Below, one piece after another: positions 52,256 through 61,816 of a stretch of 64,000 bases of DNA. The notes below the pieces were generated by a model. It was not told where the DNA came from and did not search any database. It was given only the letters and a program-made list of their open reading frames with translations. Every line of letters starts with the position of its first letter. Position 1 is the stretch's first letter. Made by a program: the position numbers and the translations under genes. Location: assembly GCA_963663375.1 (NCBI GenBank), contig OY760195.1, positions 3,100,001-3,164,000 of the forward strand. The letters run 5' to 3'. Source of the stretch: JAYREN01 sp963663375 (GTDB lineage: Bacteria > Acidobacteriota > Holophagae > Holophagales > Holophagaceae).

Positions 52256-52903
52256 ATGTCCCTGCCCATCCTCGATGCCACGGCCCTTCGCGTGCTGGGG
52301 GCGCTGCTGGAAAAGCAGAGGAGCACCCCGGAGTACTACCCGCTCACTCTCAACGCCCTGGTGAACGCCTGCAATCAGAGCAGCAATCGGGATCCGGTGA
52401 TGCGGCTGGAGGAGGAGGCCGTGCTCGAGGCCCTGGAGGGTCTGCGGGCCGAGCAGCTGACCTGGGAAGTGCGAGTGGGAGGTTCGCGCACCACCAAGTA
52501 CGAACACCGCCTGCGGGAGCGCTTCGATCTCACGGAGCAGGAAGCCGCGGTCATCTGCGAGCTTCTGTTGCGGGGCGCCCAGACGCCGGGGGAGCTGCGC
52601 GCTCGCACCCAGCGACTCTACACCTTCCAAGATCTTGCGGAAATGGAGGCGGCTTTGGAGTGTCTGACCTCCGGGGCAGACCCCTTGGTGGTGAAAATGC
52701 CGAGACAGGCCGGGGCTCGGGAGGCCCGTTTCGCCCACCTGCTGGGGGGTGAGGATGATCCTCGCGCCACCCAGCCGCTGACGGGGCTGCCCGGGCTGGA
52801 CACGGCTCACCAACCCTCACTGCGGGAGGAACTCGTCGCCCTGCGGGCCGAGCTGGCGGCCCTGCGCGAGGATTTCGAGCAGTTCCGCAAGCAGCTGGAG
52901 TAA
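52256..52903 (+). CDS. YceH-family (DUF480) protein
   Basis: A 215-residue protein with two winged-helix-like halves. Family motifs are LDATALRVLGALLEKQRSTPEYYPLTLNAL (parts LGALLEKQRSTPEYY), QSSNRDPVM, and GAQTPGELRARTQRLY. The C-terminus is a short coiled coil (LREELVALRAELAALREDF), as in other members. The function is unknown. GGAG precedes the ATG at 52256. Convergent with mutS2. Confidence 0.92.
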   Translation: MSLPILDATALRVLGALLEKQRSTPEYYPLTLNALVNACNQSSNRDPVMRLEEEAVLEALEGLRAEQLTWEVRVGGSRTTKYEHRLRERFDLTEQEAAVICELLLRGAQTPGELRARTQRLYTFQDLAEMEAALECLTSGADPLVVKMPRQAGAREARFAHLLGGEDDPRATQPLTGLPGLDTAHQPSLREELVALRAELAALREDFEQFRKQLE

Positions 52904-52912
52904 GCGACGGCC

Positions 52913-55351
52913 CTACTTCAGGGTGATCACGGTGGCTCCGGCGCCGCCTTGGGCCTGGGGGGCGTCCTCGATCCGCGTGATGCCGGGATGTCCCTGCAGG
53001 GCCTCGCGGACGGCGGCCTTCAGGCGACCCGTGCCGTGACCGTGAACGATGCGCACGAAGCGCTGACCCGAGGCCAGTGATTCCTCGATGAACCGATGCA
53101 CTTCGAACTGGATGTCATCGGAGGCGCGGCCGATGAGGTTGATCTCCTGTTCGAGGTCCCGGGAAGCGGCGTGGAGGCGCGTTCTTCCTTTTCTGGGTCC
53201 CTCGTCGAAATCCGCACGGACGATGGGTTCCAGCTCGCCCGCTCGGGCCTCCAGGCGCCGCCCCTGGGGGGTTTGCAGGGTGATGCGATCACCCTTCAGG
53301 GTGACGATGCGCCCCTCCACGCCCAAACCCCGGTGACGGGCGAAGCCATCGAGCTTCAACTCCAGGCCCTTGGGGCGGGGCGGGGAGGGCGGCCGCAGGG
53401 GCTCCAGTTCGGCCCGGGCGATCTGGGCGAGGGTCTTCACGCGCTCGTTGGCCTCGGTGCCGATGCGATCGGCATTCAAGCTCTCCGTGGCGCGATGCTT
53501 CTCCTTGAGTTCCTTAACCAGGCGACGGGATTCGTGGTCCAGGAAGTCCAACACGCGCTGCAGCTTGTCCTGGCTGTCCTTCTGGAACTTGTCCTGCTTT
53601 TCCCGCAATTCTTCTTCCCGCCGCTGGAGGATGCGGCGGTCCTTGTCCAGGGCGGCTTCGCGCTGCTCCTGCTCGGCGGCCTGCTCCAACAGGCGCAGGC
53701 GGTCCGCCTCCAGGGAACGCAGGAATTCCCGCCAATCCTGCTCGCGTCGTCCCAGCACCTTTTCAGCGTGGTCGAGCACGAAGCGGGGCAGGCCCAGCTT
53801 GGCGGCGATGGTGAGGGCGCGGCTCTGGCCCGGCTGCCCCAGCAGCAGGCGATAGGTGGGCGCCAGGCGATTCTCATCGAACTGCACGGAGGCATTCTGG
53901 AACCGGGGATGGCGGATGGCCCACTGGCTGATGTCCCCCAGATGGGTGGAGCAGAGCACCCAACAGTTGCGCCGGGACAGCGCTTGTAAGACGGCGATGC
54001 CCAGGGCGCCGCCCTCCTTGGGATCGGTGCCGGTGCCCAGTTCGTCCAGCAACACGAGCCCGCCGCGCTGGGCCTGGGCCAGGATCGCCTTGAGGTGCAG
54101 GATGTGGCTGCTGAAGGTGGAGAGGCTGCCGATCAGCGTCTGATGGTCGCCGATATCCGCGTGCAGGGTGGTCAGTTCCGGTAATTCGGTGCCCGCCTTG
54201 GCGGGGATGGCGCAGCCCGCCTGGGCCAGGGCCAGCAGCAGGCCTACGGTCTTGAGCACCACCGTCTTGCCGCCGGTGTTGGAACCGGAGATGACCACGC
54301 CGGGGCGAGAGTCATCCAGTTCCAGATAGAGTGGGACGACTTCGTGTTCCAGGGGTTCCAGCTCCAGGGCCAGCCGCACGGCGGGGAGGAGCAGGGGGTG
54401 GCGGGCCTCGAGGAGATGAAGGCGGGTCGTGCCCAGAGTCGGCAGCATGCCGTCGCAGAGGCTCTGCCATCGGAGCAGTGCCAGGATCTCATCGGTCTCG
54501 CCCTGGAACTGGTGCCAGCGTTCCAAGTCCTCGCGCCGCGCCCGCAGGCGATCGAGCAGATCCCGGAGAAAGGCCTGCACGGCTTGCGTGTATTCCCGGT
54601 CCGCTTCCACGCAGTCGTTGTTGAGGTTCACGGCCTCGAAGGGCTCCACGAAGACCGTGGCGCCGCTGGAGCTGCGGTCCAGCACCAGACCCGGCACGCT
54701 GCCCTTGCGATCCACCCGCACCGGCAGACAAAAGCGCCCATTCCGCTCGACGATGCTCTGTTCCTGGCAGGCGTCCGCGGCATCGTGGAGGATGCGCTGG
54801 AGGCGGTTCTGGACCGCCTGGAAGCGCCGCTGGCGCTCCCGATACAGATCCGCGAGGCCAGGCACGCGCATGGGATCGAGCTGGCCGTCCTCGGTGAAGC
54901 TCTTCTGTAGGAGCTCCACGATGGAGGTGGGATCGGGCAGGATCTCCGCGGTCACTTGCAGGCAGTCGATACCTAGATGGGTTCCCGGCGGGGCGGGTTG
55001 ATCCTGGGGCCAATCCAGGGCCGAGACGGCGCGGAGCAGAATCGCGGTGTCACGCAGACCTTCCCTGAGTTGCCGCCAGTGTTCGGGCAGGGGCCAGCCC
55101 GCGGGATTCAGGAGCTGATCCAGGGCCTCGTCGAAGGGCACGATGGCCAGGCTTGAGGGCTCCCGCTCCCAGAGAGGGGCCAGCTCCATTTGGCGCAGTC
55201 GGCGCAGCGATCCCCGCTGGTCCCAGGGATGCATTCGACTCAGGGCTTGGTGACCGATCCGTGTTCGGGCGCCACGGGCCACGAAATCCACCACCGTGGG
55301 AAACTCCACGGCATCGAGTTCGATCTGCTGGGCGCGGGGGGGACGGGGCAT
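52913..55351 (-). CDS. mutS2: Endonuclease MutS2
   Basis: An 812-residue protein: MutS core and clamp domains, ATPase with Walker A GSNTGGKTVVLKT, signature LGTGTDPKEGGALGIAVL, STHLGDISQWA, a long Arg/Glu/Lys-rich coiled coil (about residues 510-640), and a C-terminal Smr nuclease domain with VRIVHGHGTGRLKAAVREAL. MutS2 lacks the mismatch-recognition domain; it limits recombination and, in some bacteria, rescues stalled ribosomes. Clear of frameshifts; rpsU lies upstream on the same strand. Confidence 0.96.
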   Translation of the reverse strand: MPRPPRAQQIELDAVEFPTVVDFVARGARTRIGHQALSRMHPWDQRGSLRRLRQMELAPLWEREPSSLAIVPFDEALDQLLNPAGWPLPEHWRQLREGLRDTAILLRAVSALDWPQDQPAPPGTHLGIDCLQVTAEILPDPTSIVELLQKSFTEDGQLDPMRVPGLADLYRERQRRFQAVQNRLQRILHDAADACQEQSIVERNGRFCLPVRVDRKGSVPGLVLDRSSSGATVFVEPFEAVNLNNDCVEADREYTQAVQAFLRDLLDRLRARREDLERWHQFQGETDEILALLRWQSLCDGMLPTLGTTRLHLLEARHPLLLPAVRLALELEPLEHEVVPLYLELDDSRPGVVISGSNTGGKTVVLKTVGLLLALAQAGCAIPAKAGTELPELTTLHADIGDHQTLIGSLSTFSSHILHLKAILAQAQRGGLVLLDELGTGTDPKEGGALGIAVLQALSRRNCWVLCSTHLGDISQWAIRHPRFQNASVQFDENRLAPTYRLLLGQPGQSRALTIAAKLGLPRFVLDHAEKVLGRREQDWREFLRSLEADRLRLLEQAAEQEQREAALDKDRRILQRREEELREKQDKFQKDSQDKLQRVLDFLDHESRRLVKELKEKHRATESLNADRIGTEANERVKTLAQIARAELEPLRPPSPPRPKGLELKLDGFARHRGLGVEGRIVTLKGDRITLQTPQGRRLEARAGELEPIVRADFDEGPRKGRTRLHAASRDLEQEINLIGRASDDIQFEVHRFIEESLASGQRFVRIVHGHGTGRLKAAVREALQGHPGITRIEDAPQAQGGAGATVITLK

Positions 55352-55381
55352 GGAGGGCTCGGTCGAAGGTCCAGACTAGCG

Positions 55382-55413
55382 AAAAACAAGAAGGCCCGCG
55401 GAAGCGGGCCTTC
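55382..55413 (-). terminator. Intrinsic terminator of rpsU
   Basis: Perfect 10-bp stem GAAGGCCCGC/GCGGGCCTTC (55390-55413) with a four-base loop; on the minus strand followed by TTGTTTTTC. It lies 25 bp after the rpsU stop. Confidence 0.88.
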
Positions 55414-55437
55414 GAGATTATTCACCGTGATGGCGAC

Positions 55438-55650
55438 TCAGGGAGTCCCCATGATTCGGCGTTCCTGGGCCAGGCGCTTGAGGGACTTCTTCCGGGCCGC
55501 AAGCATCTTCCGCTTGCGCTTGGCGCTGGGTTTCTCAAAGTGCTGACGCTTCTTCAGCTCGCTGAGAATGCCGGATTTTTCGCACTTCCGCTTGAAGCGG
55601 CGCAGTGCGTTTTCGAAGGTCTCGTCTTCCTTGATCTTGACCAGTGGCAT
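55438..55650 (-). CDS. rpsU: 30S ribosomal protein bS21
   Basis: A 70-residue basic protein matching bS21: PLVKIKEDETFENALRRFKR, CEKSGILSELKKRQHFEKPS, then a Lys/Arg-rich tail. It binds the 30S platform near the anti-Shine-Dalgarno and helps initiation. GGGGGG lies seven bases before the ATG. It is upstream of mutS2 but separated by its own terminator. Confidence 0.97.
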   Translation of the reverse strand: MPLVKIKEDETFENALRRFKRKCEKSGILSELKKRQHFEKPSAKRKRKMLAARKKSLKRLAQERRIMGTP

Positions 55651-55863
55651 GTATGTTTCCCCCCCTTCGCCTTTGGAATCGTCTCGAAGCCAAAAGGCGC
55701 TCCGCGACCGATCGCACAGAATAGCGCAGGAACCGGGAAACCGCGAGTGCAGATTGCGAAGCGCGTCCTCCGACCCTCACGGGAAACAGCCAGGCGCCGA
55801 AAAGCCAATAATTGCCGACTGCGCAGACGCCCCTGTAGAATGAAGCCTTAGCCCTGAGTCTAC

Positions 55864-57903
55864 ATGTCCCGACCCCTGCTCCTGATCCTGGATGGCCAGT
55901 CCCTGAAGTCCGAGGGGCTGGAAGCGCTTCTCGCCCACGGTGGCTGGGATCTGGCGGTGACCGCCAGCGGTGAGGCGGCGGAGTTCGTCACCCAGAATGA
56001 GACGGCGCTCCTGATGTTGGATCCTTTGCTGAGCGGCGAGGCTGGACTTCAGGCGGTGCAGGCCATGCGGGCCCTGGATCGTGAAGTGCCGGTGGTGCTG
56101 CTCAAGGGAGGCGAAGAGACCGCCGCGGGCAAGGGTTTCCACGTTCCCGTGCCGGGGGTGGTGGGTAGCCTGGAGCGCGCCATCCCAACCTCCCAGTGGG
56201 TGGGAGTGCTGAACGGCATTCTCGCCTCGGTGCGCGCGGAAAAGCACAAGTTCACTGCCGAAGAGCTGTTCGCGGACATCCTGGCGGACATCGAATCTCC
56301 CCGGAGCACCCCTCAGCCCTCCACTACGACGCATCCCTTTTTCGGGTCGGTGGCGGCCCCGTCCGAGCCTCCGCCAACCATCACCCAGCCCTTCCAGGCA
56401 CTCCGTCCGCCCCTGCCTCCGGCGAGCCAGCCTCCGGCCTCCTCCCCCACCGATCTCTTCGGCGGCATCCTCGCACCCCTGCCGGATTCCCCAGAGCCGA
56501 AGGCCGAACCCCGGAAGAGCGAATTCACCCTGAGCGGCATCTCTGGCATCAACGATCCCTTCGGGGGTTCCGCGTCCATGGTGGATGCCATAGGTTCGGG
56601 GCAGATCGAGTTCGTGGGCAGCAGCGACCACACGCCGGCCTCCCGGCTGCAGCCCACCACGCCCCAACCCCCGCCCCCTCCGTCGCCGCGCCCCGCCTTC
56701 GACGAAATCCGGAGCGGCGAGGTGCTGGAGGAATTCGGCAACTACTACTTGCTCGAGAAGATCGCCGTGGGGGGCATGGCGGAACTCTTCAAGGCCCGCC
56801 AACGGGGCGTGCACAACTTCGAGAAGATCGTCGCCATCAAGCGCATCCTGCCGCACCTCTCGGACAACGACGAGTTCGTGCGGATGTTCATCGACGAGGC
56901 CAAGCTGGCGGCCCAGCTCACCCATCCCAACATCGTGCAGATCTTCGATCTTGGGAAGGCCTCCGGCTTCTACTACATCGCCATGGAGTACGTGGACGGC
57001 AAGGACCTCCGCAGCCTGCTGCGAAAAGTGCGCGAGTTCAAGCTGCCCTTCCCGGAACCCGTGGCGGCCTTCGTCACCATGAAGGTGGCAGGAGCCCTCG
57101 ACTATGCCCACCGCAAGAAGGGCATGAACGACAAGGAACTGAAGCTCGTCCACCGCGATATCAGTCCCCAGAACGTGCTCATTTCCGGCGAGGGCGCCGT
57201 CAAGCTCGTGGATTTCGGCATCGCCAAGGCCGCCACCAAGACCACCCAGACCGTGGCGGGGGCCCTCAAGGGCAAGCTGCTCTACATGAGCCCCGAACAA
57301 GCCCTGGGGCAGCCCCTGGACAGCCGCTCGGACATCTATTCCCTCGGTCTGGTGCTCTTCGAACTGCTCACCGGGGAGCGCTGCTTCCAGGCGGACAGCG
57401 AACTGGGAGTGCTGGAAAAGGTGCGCCTGGGCAAGGCCCAGAATGTCCGGGACGTCAATCCTCAGGTCTCTCGGGAGATGGCCTCAATCCTCGAGCGGGC
57501 CCTTCAGAAGAATGTCGACCAGCGGTACCCATCGGCTCGCTTCCTGGAGCGGGATCTCAAGGCGCTCCTGGGCCGGACCGGCAACGAGCCCGTGGAGCAC
57601 GATGTCGCCGAGTACGTGAACACGCTGCTGAAGGGAACCAAGGAACAGGTGGAATCCCTGGTCTCCGCCCGCTTTCCCCCGCCGCCCCGCCGCCTGGAGG
57701 CGGAGCCGCGAGCGCTGCCCCCGATGCCCAAACCAGACGAGGCGCCCATGTCCCCAGGGCCACGGGTGACCCTTCCAGAACCCGTCCCGCTGCCCCCCCA
57801 TGAGATCGAGATGGACGCCTCGGCTGGGCGTCGGTGGCTGCTGCCTACCGTGGCGCTCATTCTTGCGGTGGCGGCCATCCTGCTTTGGCTGGTTGTCCAC
57901 TGA
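55864..57903 (+). CDS. Ser/Thr protein kinase with N-terminal receiver-like domain and C-terminal membrane anchor
   Basis: A 679-residue protein. Residues 1-125 resemble a response-regulator receiver (LLILDGQS, ALLMLDPLLSGEAGLQAVQAMR, VPVVLLKGG) with the Asp at the phosphorylation strand but no clear final Lys-Pro. A Pro/Ser-rich linker follows (140-290). The Hanks kinase domain (about 293-560) has the Gly loop LEKIAVGGMAELFKAR, Lys326, HRDISPQN (Asp432) and DFG (Asp450). A further Pro-rich stretch leads to a C-terminal helix (LLPTVALILAVAAILLWLVV). The kinase looks active and faces the cytoplasm. Confidence 0.92.
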   Translation: MSRPLLLILDGQSLKSEGLEALLAHGGWDLAVTASGEAAEFVTQNETALLMLDPLLSGEAGLQAVQAMRALDREVPVVLLKGGEETAAGKGFHVPVPGVVGSLERAIPTSQWVGVLNGILASVRAEKHKFTAEELFADILADIESPRSTPQPSTTTHPFFGSVAAPSEPPPTITQPFQALRPPLPPASQPPASSPTDLFGGILAPLPDSPEPKAEPRKSEFTLSGISGINDPFGGSASMVDAIGSGQIEFVGSSDHTPASRLQPTTPQPPPPPSPRPAFDEIRSGEVLEEFGNYYLLEKIAVGGMAELFKARQRGVHNFEKIVAIKRILPHLSDNDEFVRMFIDEAKLAAQLTHPNIVQIFDLGKASGFYYIAMEYVDGKDLRSLLRKVREFKLPFPEPVAAFVTMKVAGALDYAHRKKGMNDKELKLVHRDISPQNVLISGEGAVKLVDFGIAKAATKTTQTVAGALKGKLLYMSPEQALGQPLDSRSDIYSLGLVLFELLTGERCFQADSELGVLEKVRLGKAQNVRDVNPQVSREMASILERALQKNVDQRYPSARFLERDLKALLGRTGNEPVEHDVAEYVNTLLKGTKEQVESLVSARFPPPPRRLEAEPRALPPMPKPDEAPMSPGPRVTLPEPVPLPPHEIEMDASAGRRWLLPTVALILAVAAILLWLVVH

Positions 57904-57979
57904 AGCGGTATGATGATCCTTCCCCGCGCCTGAAAAATTCCACCGATTCCACCCAATCCTTTCATTCCCCGGAGCACCC

Positions 57980-58273
57980 ATGGACCTGAGCAAAGAACAA
58001 CAGGGCTTCTACCAGAGCGCCCGCGAACGCTGCCGCCAGGAAGTCGACGAGATGAACCGCACCATTCGTGCCGAGTGGCAGCATCTCAACGACGAGATCA
58101 AGCGGGTGCAGGAACTCATCCAGACCCTCGAGACTCGCAAACAGACGGTGGGCCAGATGTATTCCTCCGCCAGCGACATGCTGGGCCTGGAAAACGATCT
58201 GGATGTGGGCTCGGCCATTCAGGAAGGTGCCGAAGACGCCGACGATCTGGGCGTGGGCGAGATCGATCTATAG
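57980..58273 (+). CDS. Small coiled-coil protein of unknown function
   Basis: A 97-residue acidic protein. Residues 1-65 are predicted coiled coil (FYQSARERCRQEVDEMNRTI, HLNDEIKRVQELIQTLETRK), and the C-terminus is Asp/Glu-rich. No domain that I recognise. GGAG lies nine bases upstream of the ATG. It starts 76 bp after the kinase gene in the same direction and is followed by a strong hairpin, so it may be cotranscribed and be a partner or substrate of the kinase. Confidence 0.75.
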   Translation: MDLSKEQQGFYQSARERCRQEVDEMNRTIRAEWQHLNDEIKRVQELIQTLETRKQTVGQMYSSASDMLGLENDLDVGSAIQEGAEDADDLGVGEIDL

Positions 58274-58286
58274 GTTTCACGCTTTT

Positions 58287-58326
58287 CCAGCAGAAGGCCC
58301 CGCTAGCTGGCGGGGCTTTCTGCTGG
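58287..58326 (+). terminator. Hairpin terminator after the coiled-coil gene
   Basis: A 17-bp stem with one G-T wobble (arms 58287-58303 and 58310-58326) and a six-base loop; a core GGCCCCGC/GCGGGGC is followed by TTTCT within the right arm, so the pairing continues past the T-run. Confidence 0.72.
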
Positions 58327-58410
58327 AGAGTGGAATAGGGCAGGAAGATTCGTCAGTCCCGAGGCCGCTGGTGACCGTGACGTAGAACCTGGCGTTGTTA
58401 TCCTGGCGCC

Positions 58411-59601
58411 ATGTCCGATTCTGTTAGTTCTTCCCTTCGTTCGATTCGCTCCGCCGCCCTGCTGAAGGCCCTCGGCTGGCTGTTCGGGGGGATAGCGGTG
58501 CTTTTCCTGCTGGTTCTCCTGGCCCTGGAGAACCCCTTCCTCCTGGGGCTGCTGCATTTCGTGCTGCTGATCGCCACCATCGTCCTGCTCCTGGGGGTAT
58601 GCGTGACCATCGGCCTGATCCTTACCCGGGACTTCCGGGGGGCCGTTGTCGGGGGGATCGTGGGCTTTGTGGTGGCCCCCTTGGCGGGGGCGTTCTGGTT
58701 TCCCAACCTGGCCCAGCTGGAGCGGATCTGCCACGAGTGGGTGGGCTACTCCGTCACGAGGATCACCCTGGACTATGCAGGCACGCCTCCACCCCTGGAG
58801 GCCATCGAGGAGGATCTCGGGGCCCTGGTCAGGTCCTCGGCCCTGCATATCCGCCACTACCGGGCCTCACGGTACGGGGGGCACTGGGAAAAGGACGTGA
58901 GACCGGGCTATCTGAAGCTGGAAGGGGCGCGCCTGGAGGTGGTGACGGGGCAGCGGATGGACGAGCCCCATGTGAGACTCCTCCAGGCCGTTTTCACGGA
59001 GGCTTTCGGCCCCGCTCCATCCCTGCCGAGTCCCCTGCGCGCCGAATTTCGGATGGAGGGTGAAGCGGGTTCGGTTGAGCTGGATCCCCGGGGCGCACGC
59101 CTCTCCGTGGCCGAGCGGGAGAGGCCGGGATCCCTGCCGGGAGGGCCCTTCACCGATCGCAGTGTGGCCCTGAACCGGGAGTCCTCTGGTTACCTTTCCG
59201 ACCTTCAGGAGCGGCGCCGTTCCTTCGACCTGATCCTGGAGGTCCCCGTCCAGAGCGGATCGGGCTCCCTCTATCGCCTTGGCATCCCGGATCCCAAGCG
59301 ACGCCTTCCCCTTCACTTCTCCAAGGAAAGTGGCCTTGGTGAGGCCCAGGCCTTGGGTGTGGTGGCCACCCTCGGGGAGCCGCTCATGATGCAGATCTAT
59401 CTTTCCAGCCACGAGGGATCGGACCCCGAGGCCATGGTGCGCGAGCAGGGGCTCTCCATGGCCCCGGTGCCCTGGCGCGCCGATCTGGCCCGGGCCGTGT
59501 TCCCCAAGCTGACGGCCCATCCCGCCCGGGTGAAAATCGAACCGAGCGTGCGGTTCAGCCCCCGCTACGCCCACGGATTCACCCCCGTTCGCCCGGAGTG
59601 A
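58411..59601 (+). CDS. Membrane protein of unknown function
   Basis: A 396-residue protein with three hydrophobic segments in the first 105 residues (about 20-38, 45-70, 72-98), then a soluble region of about 290 residues with no motif that I recognise (LERICHEWVGYSVTRITLDY, ARLSVAERERPGSLPGGP). The soluble part is probably periplasmic. It converges with the epimerase gene. Confidence 0.75.
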   Translation: MSDSVSSSLRSIRSAALLKALGWLFGGIAVLFLLVLLALENPFLLGLLHFVLLIATIVLLLGVCVTIGLILTRDFRGAVVGGIVGFVVAPLAGAFWFPNLAQLERICHEWVGYSVTRITLDYAGTPPPLEAIEEDLGALVRSSALHIRHYRASRYGGHWEKDVRPGYLKLEGARLEVVTGQRMDEPHVRLLQAVFTEAFGPAPSLPSPLRAEFRMEGEAGSVELDPRGARLSVAERERPGSLPGGPFTDRSVALNRESSGYLSDLQERRRSFDLILEVPVQSGSGSLYRLGIPDPKRRLPLHFSKESGLGEAQALGVVATLGEPLMMQIYLSSHEGSDPEAMVREQGLSMAPVPWRADLARAVFPKLTAHPARVKIEPSVRFSPRYAHGFTPVRPE

Positions 59602-59621
59602 TCCGACACCTTTGTTCCAAC

Positions 59622-60521
59622 CTAGATCAGCCTGCAGAGCCGCTCCTGGAGCAGGTGTCTGGGGCGCCAGCTGGTCGCGGCCAAGAGCTTGCCGCAATCC
59701 AGACCGAAGCTGGAAGGCTGGGGGCCTCCACGGATTTGGAGCCTGGGCACGGGCCCTCCGCGTTCCCGCCAGGCCTGCTGGAAGGCCTCGGCCACCGCCC
59801 TCACGGAGAGCGTCTCGCTGGCCGCGTTGTAGATTCCGGAGGGGGGCGGCTCTGCCAACAGGGTTGCAATCAGGTCGGCCAGGTCGCGGAGTTCGATGAA
59901 ACAGATGGTCTGGTCGCCGTCTCCGGCCACCCGCAGTTCGCCCATTGCCCCGGCCCTGATGAAGGCCGCGAGCACCCCATCGGGAGGCAGATCGTCGCCG
60001 TGGAAGTGGGGCAGGCGCAGGATCAGATGGCGCAGCGCATCGCCACATCCCTGGGTGACGATGGCCTCGCTCTCCAGTTTCGCCGCCACCTGGAGGTCCG
60101 TGGGCCGAACGGGGTCCGATTCTCGGTAGGGCGCCCGGCCCTCGGCATAGACCGAGTGGATGGAAAAATGGATGAAGAGGCCGACACCACGCTGACGGGA
60201 CCAGCTGACTAGGCGCGCTACGGCTTGGACATTGTCCCGAGCCGCGGCCTCGGGATTCGCCGTACAACGGCTGGCGGGGCGGCGGGCGGCGCAGTGGACG
60301 ACGGCATCGACCGCGGGGCCCTGTTCCGGGGTGAGTTCGGCCAGATCCAGGCGCAGCAGTCGCAAGCGACCCTCCGCCAGGGCCGCCGCGAATTCGGCGA
60401 GGTATTCGGGGGAAGGATCGTTTCGATGGGTTCCGTGCAGCTGACCAAATCCAGCCTCCAGGAGCCGCCGCAGGATCGCCCTGCCTGCGGTGCCAGTTGC
60501 GCCCGTGACCAGCACCCTCAT
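59622..60521 (-). CDS. NAD-dependent epimerase/dehydratase-family protein (extended SDR)
   Basis: A 299-residue protein with Rossmann motif VLVTGATGTAGRAILRRLL and downstream VDAVVHCAARRP and HFSIHSVYAEG. The expected YxxxK reads QVAAK, so the catalytic Tyr is replaced by Gln. Its ATG overlaps the stop of the ATP-grasp gene (ATGA), so they are coupled. Sugar-nucleotide modification is typical of the family, but the missing Tyr leaves the reaction uncertain. Confidence 0.85.
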   Translation of the reverse strand: MRVLVTGATGTAGRAILRRLLEAGFGQLHGTHRNDPSPEYLAEFAAALAEGRLRLLRLDLAELTPEQGPAVDAVVHCAARRPASRCTANPEAAARDNVQAVARLVSWSRQRGVGLFIHFSIHSVYAEGRAPYRESDPVRPTDLQVAAKLESEAIVTQGCGDALRHLILRLPHFHGDDLPPDGVLAAFIRAGAMGELRVAGDGDQTICFIELRDLADLIATLLAEPPPSGIYNAASETLSVRAVAEAFQQAWRERGGPVPRLQIRGGPQPSSFGLDCGKLLAATSWRPRHLLQERLCRLI

Positions 60522-61630
60522 GGGATCGGTCGCCTGCCGGGCACCTCGATGGCGCCTTCACGCCGCAAGCTCTCGATGGCGGAATGCTCCATCACCAACT
60601 CTGCGGGATGCATGGCGCAGACGCGATCGTAGCGCGTGGCCAGGCATGCCGTGGCCCGCTCCGGGGGCTCGTTCAGGACCAGCCGCCGCAGGCAGGCCTC
60701 CACTTCGTTGAAGCCCAGACAGGCCCGCATGCCGGTGCCCCCCGAGAATCGAGGGTTGATCTCGTAGAAAAAGGGGCCTTCCTCGGTCACCCGGCCCTGG
60801 AAGTTGCACGGCCCCAGCTGTCCGATCTCCGCCAATCGCTTCGCCATGTCCAGCGCCGCCGCCCGCGCGTCGAACTCATCCTCCTCCAGCGGCACCATGC
60901 GGACCACGGCACCGTCCTTGAGTGCGTTCCGACTGAGGAAGACGCCGAAGCTATCGCCCTGGCGATCGCAGAGCACCTGCACCATGTGCTCGTCTCTCTG
61001 GATCAACGAATGGTTGGAATAGACATCCTCCGCCCGGAGCCGGTGCCGGGCCTTGCCCCATTGCCTGGGCAGCAGGTAGGGCTGGGCCACGTAGGCGCAC
61101 CCGTCGGCCGCCAGTTCTTTGAGCTCGAGCGGATTGAACACCACGCGAACGCCCCGGGAGGCGGAGCCGGAGACCGGCTTCACCAGTAGGGGAAAGCCAT
61201 GCAGGTCCAGCAGTTCTTCCACCCGATCCAGGGAGACGGTCTTGACGAAGGGCAGTCCGAATCTCTCGAAAAAGTCGGAGCTGCGCTGCTTGTCGAACAG
61301 CATCCGGCTCACCTGCGGCGAAGAGCCGATCAGGGTGCAGCCCTGGGCGGAAAGGTCTGCTGTCATCTCGGCGAGGGGCTCCAGTTCTGGATCCAGCCCA
61401 GGGATGAGGGCGTCCAGGCCTTCCCGGGCGCAGGCTGCCAGCACCGTATCCCGGTAGGCGGGATCCGAGACCTTCGGGATCAGATGGGCCCGGTCCCCGC
61501 GATACATGCCGGGAGTGTCGGCGGCCGTGTCGAAACAGACGATGCGAGTCTCCAGAGCGGAAAGGGCCAGAGAGCGCAGCACGGCGCTGCCCACGCCGCC
61601 GCCCGCGCCCGTGATTCCCACCGTCAGCAT
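60518..61630 (-). CDS. ATP-grasp domain ligase-like protein
   Basis: A 370-residue protein with an N-terminal pre-ATP-grasp Rossmann part (VGITGAGGGVGSAVLRSLAL, DALIPGLDPELEPLAEM) and an ATP-grasp fold: GFPLLVKPVSGSASRGVRVV, and metal/ATP region FFYEINPRFSGGTGM. Such proteins activate carboxylates as acyl-phosphates, for example in CarB-like or surface-polysaccharide enzymes. Overlaps the epimerase-type gene by four bases, so they probably act in one pathway. Substrate not readable. Confidence 0.86.
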   Translation of the reverse strand: MLTVGITGAGGGVGSAVLRSLALSALETRIVCFDTAADTPGMYRGDRAHLIPKVSDPAYRDTVLAACAREGLDALIPGLDPELEPLAEMTADLSAQGCTLIGSSPQVSRMLFDKQRSSDFFERFGLPFVKTVSLDRVEELLDLHGFPLLVKPVSGSASRGVRVVFNPLELKELAADGCAYVAQPYLLPRQWGKARHRLRAEDVYSNHSLIQRDEHMVQVLCDRQGDSFGVFLSRNALKDGAVVRMVPLEEDEFDARAAALDMAKRLAEIGQLGPCNFQGRVTEEGPFFYEINPRFSGGTGMRACLGFNEVEACLRRLVLNEPPERATACLATRYDRVCAMHPAELVMEHSAIESLRREGAIEVPGRRPIP

Positions 61631-61816
61631 AGGGATGTGTCCTTTCCGGTAATCGTTGCCGCGATCTTACCGGCTTGATTTCCAGAAGCACCATAAAAGA
61701 GGCGGAAGGGCGGCTAAAGCCCATCCGCGCGCCCGCAAGGGCGTATCGGCAAGGACCGCGGTGCCCTCTTCTGGGCGGGGTTTGATTGATACTCTGGATT
61801 TTCCTTCGGAGGGTCC

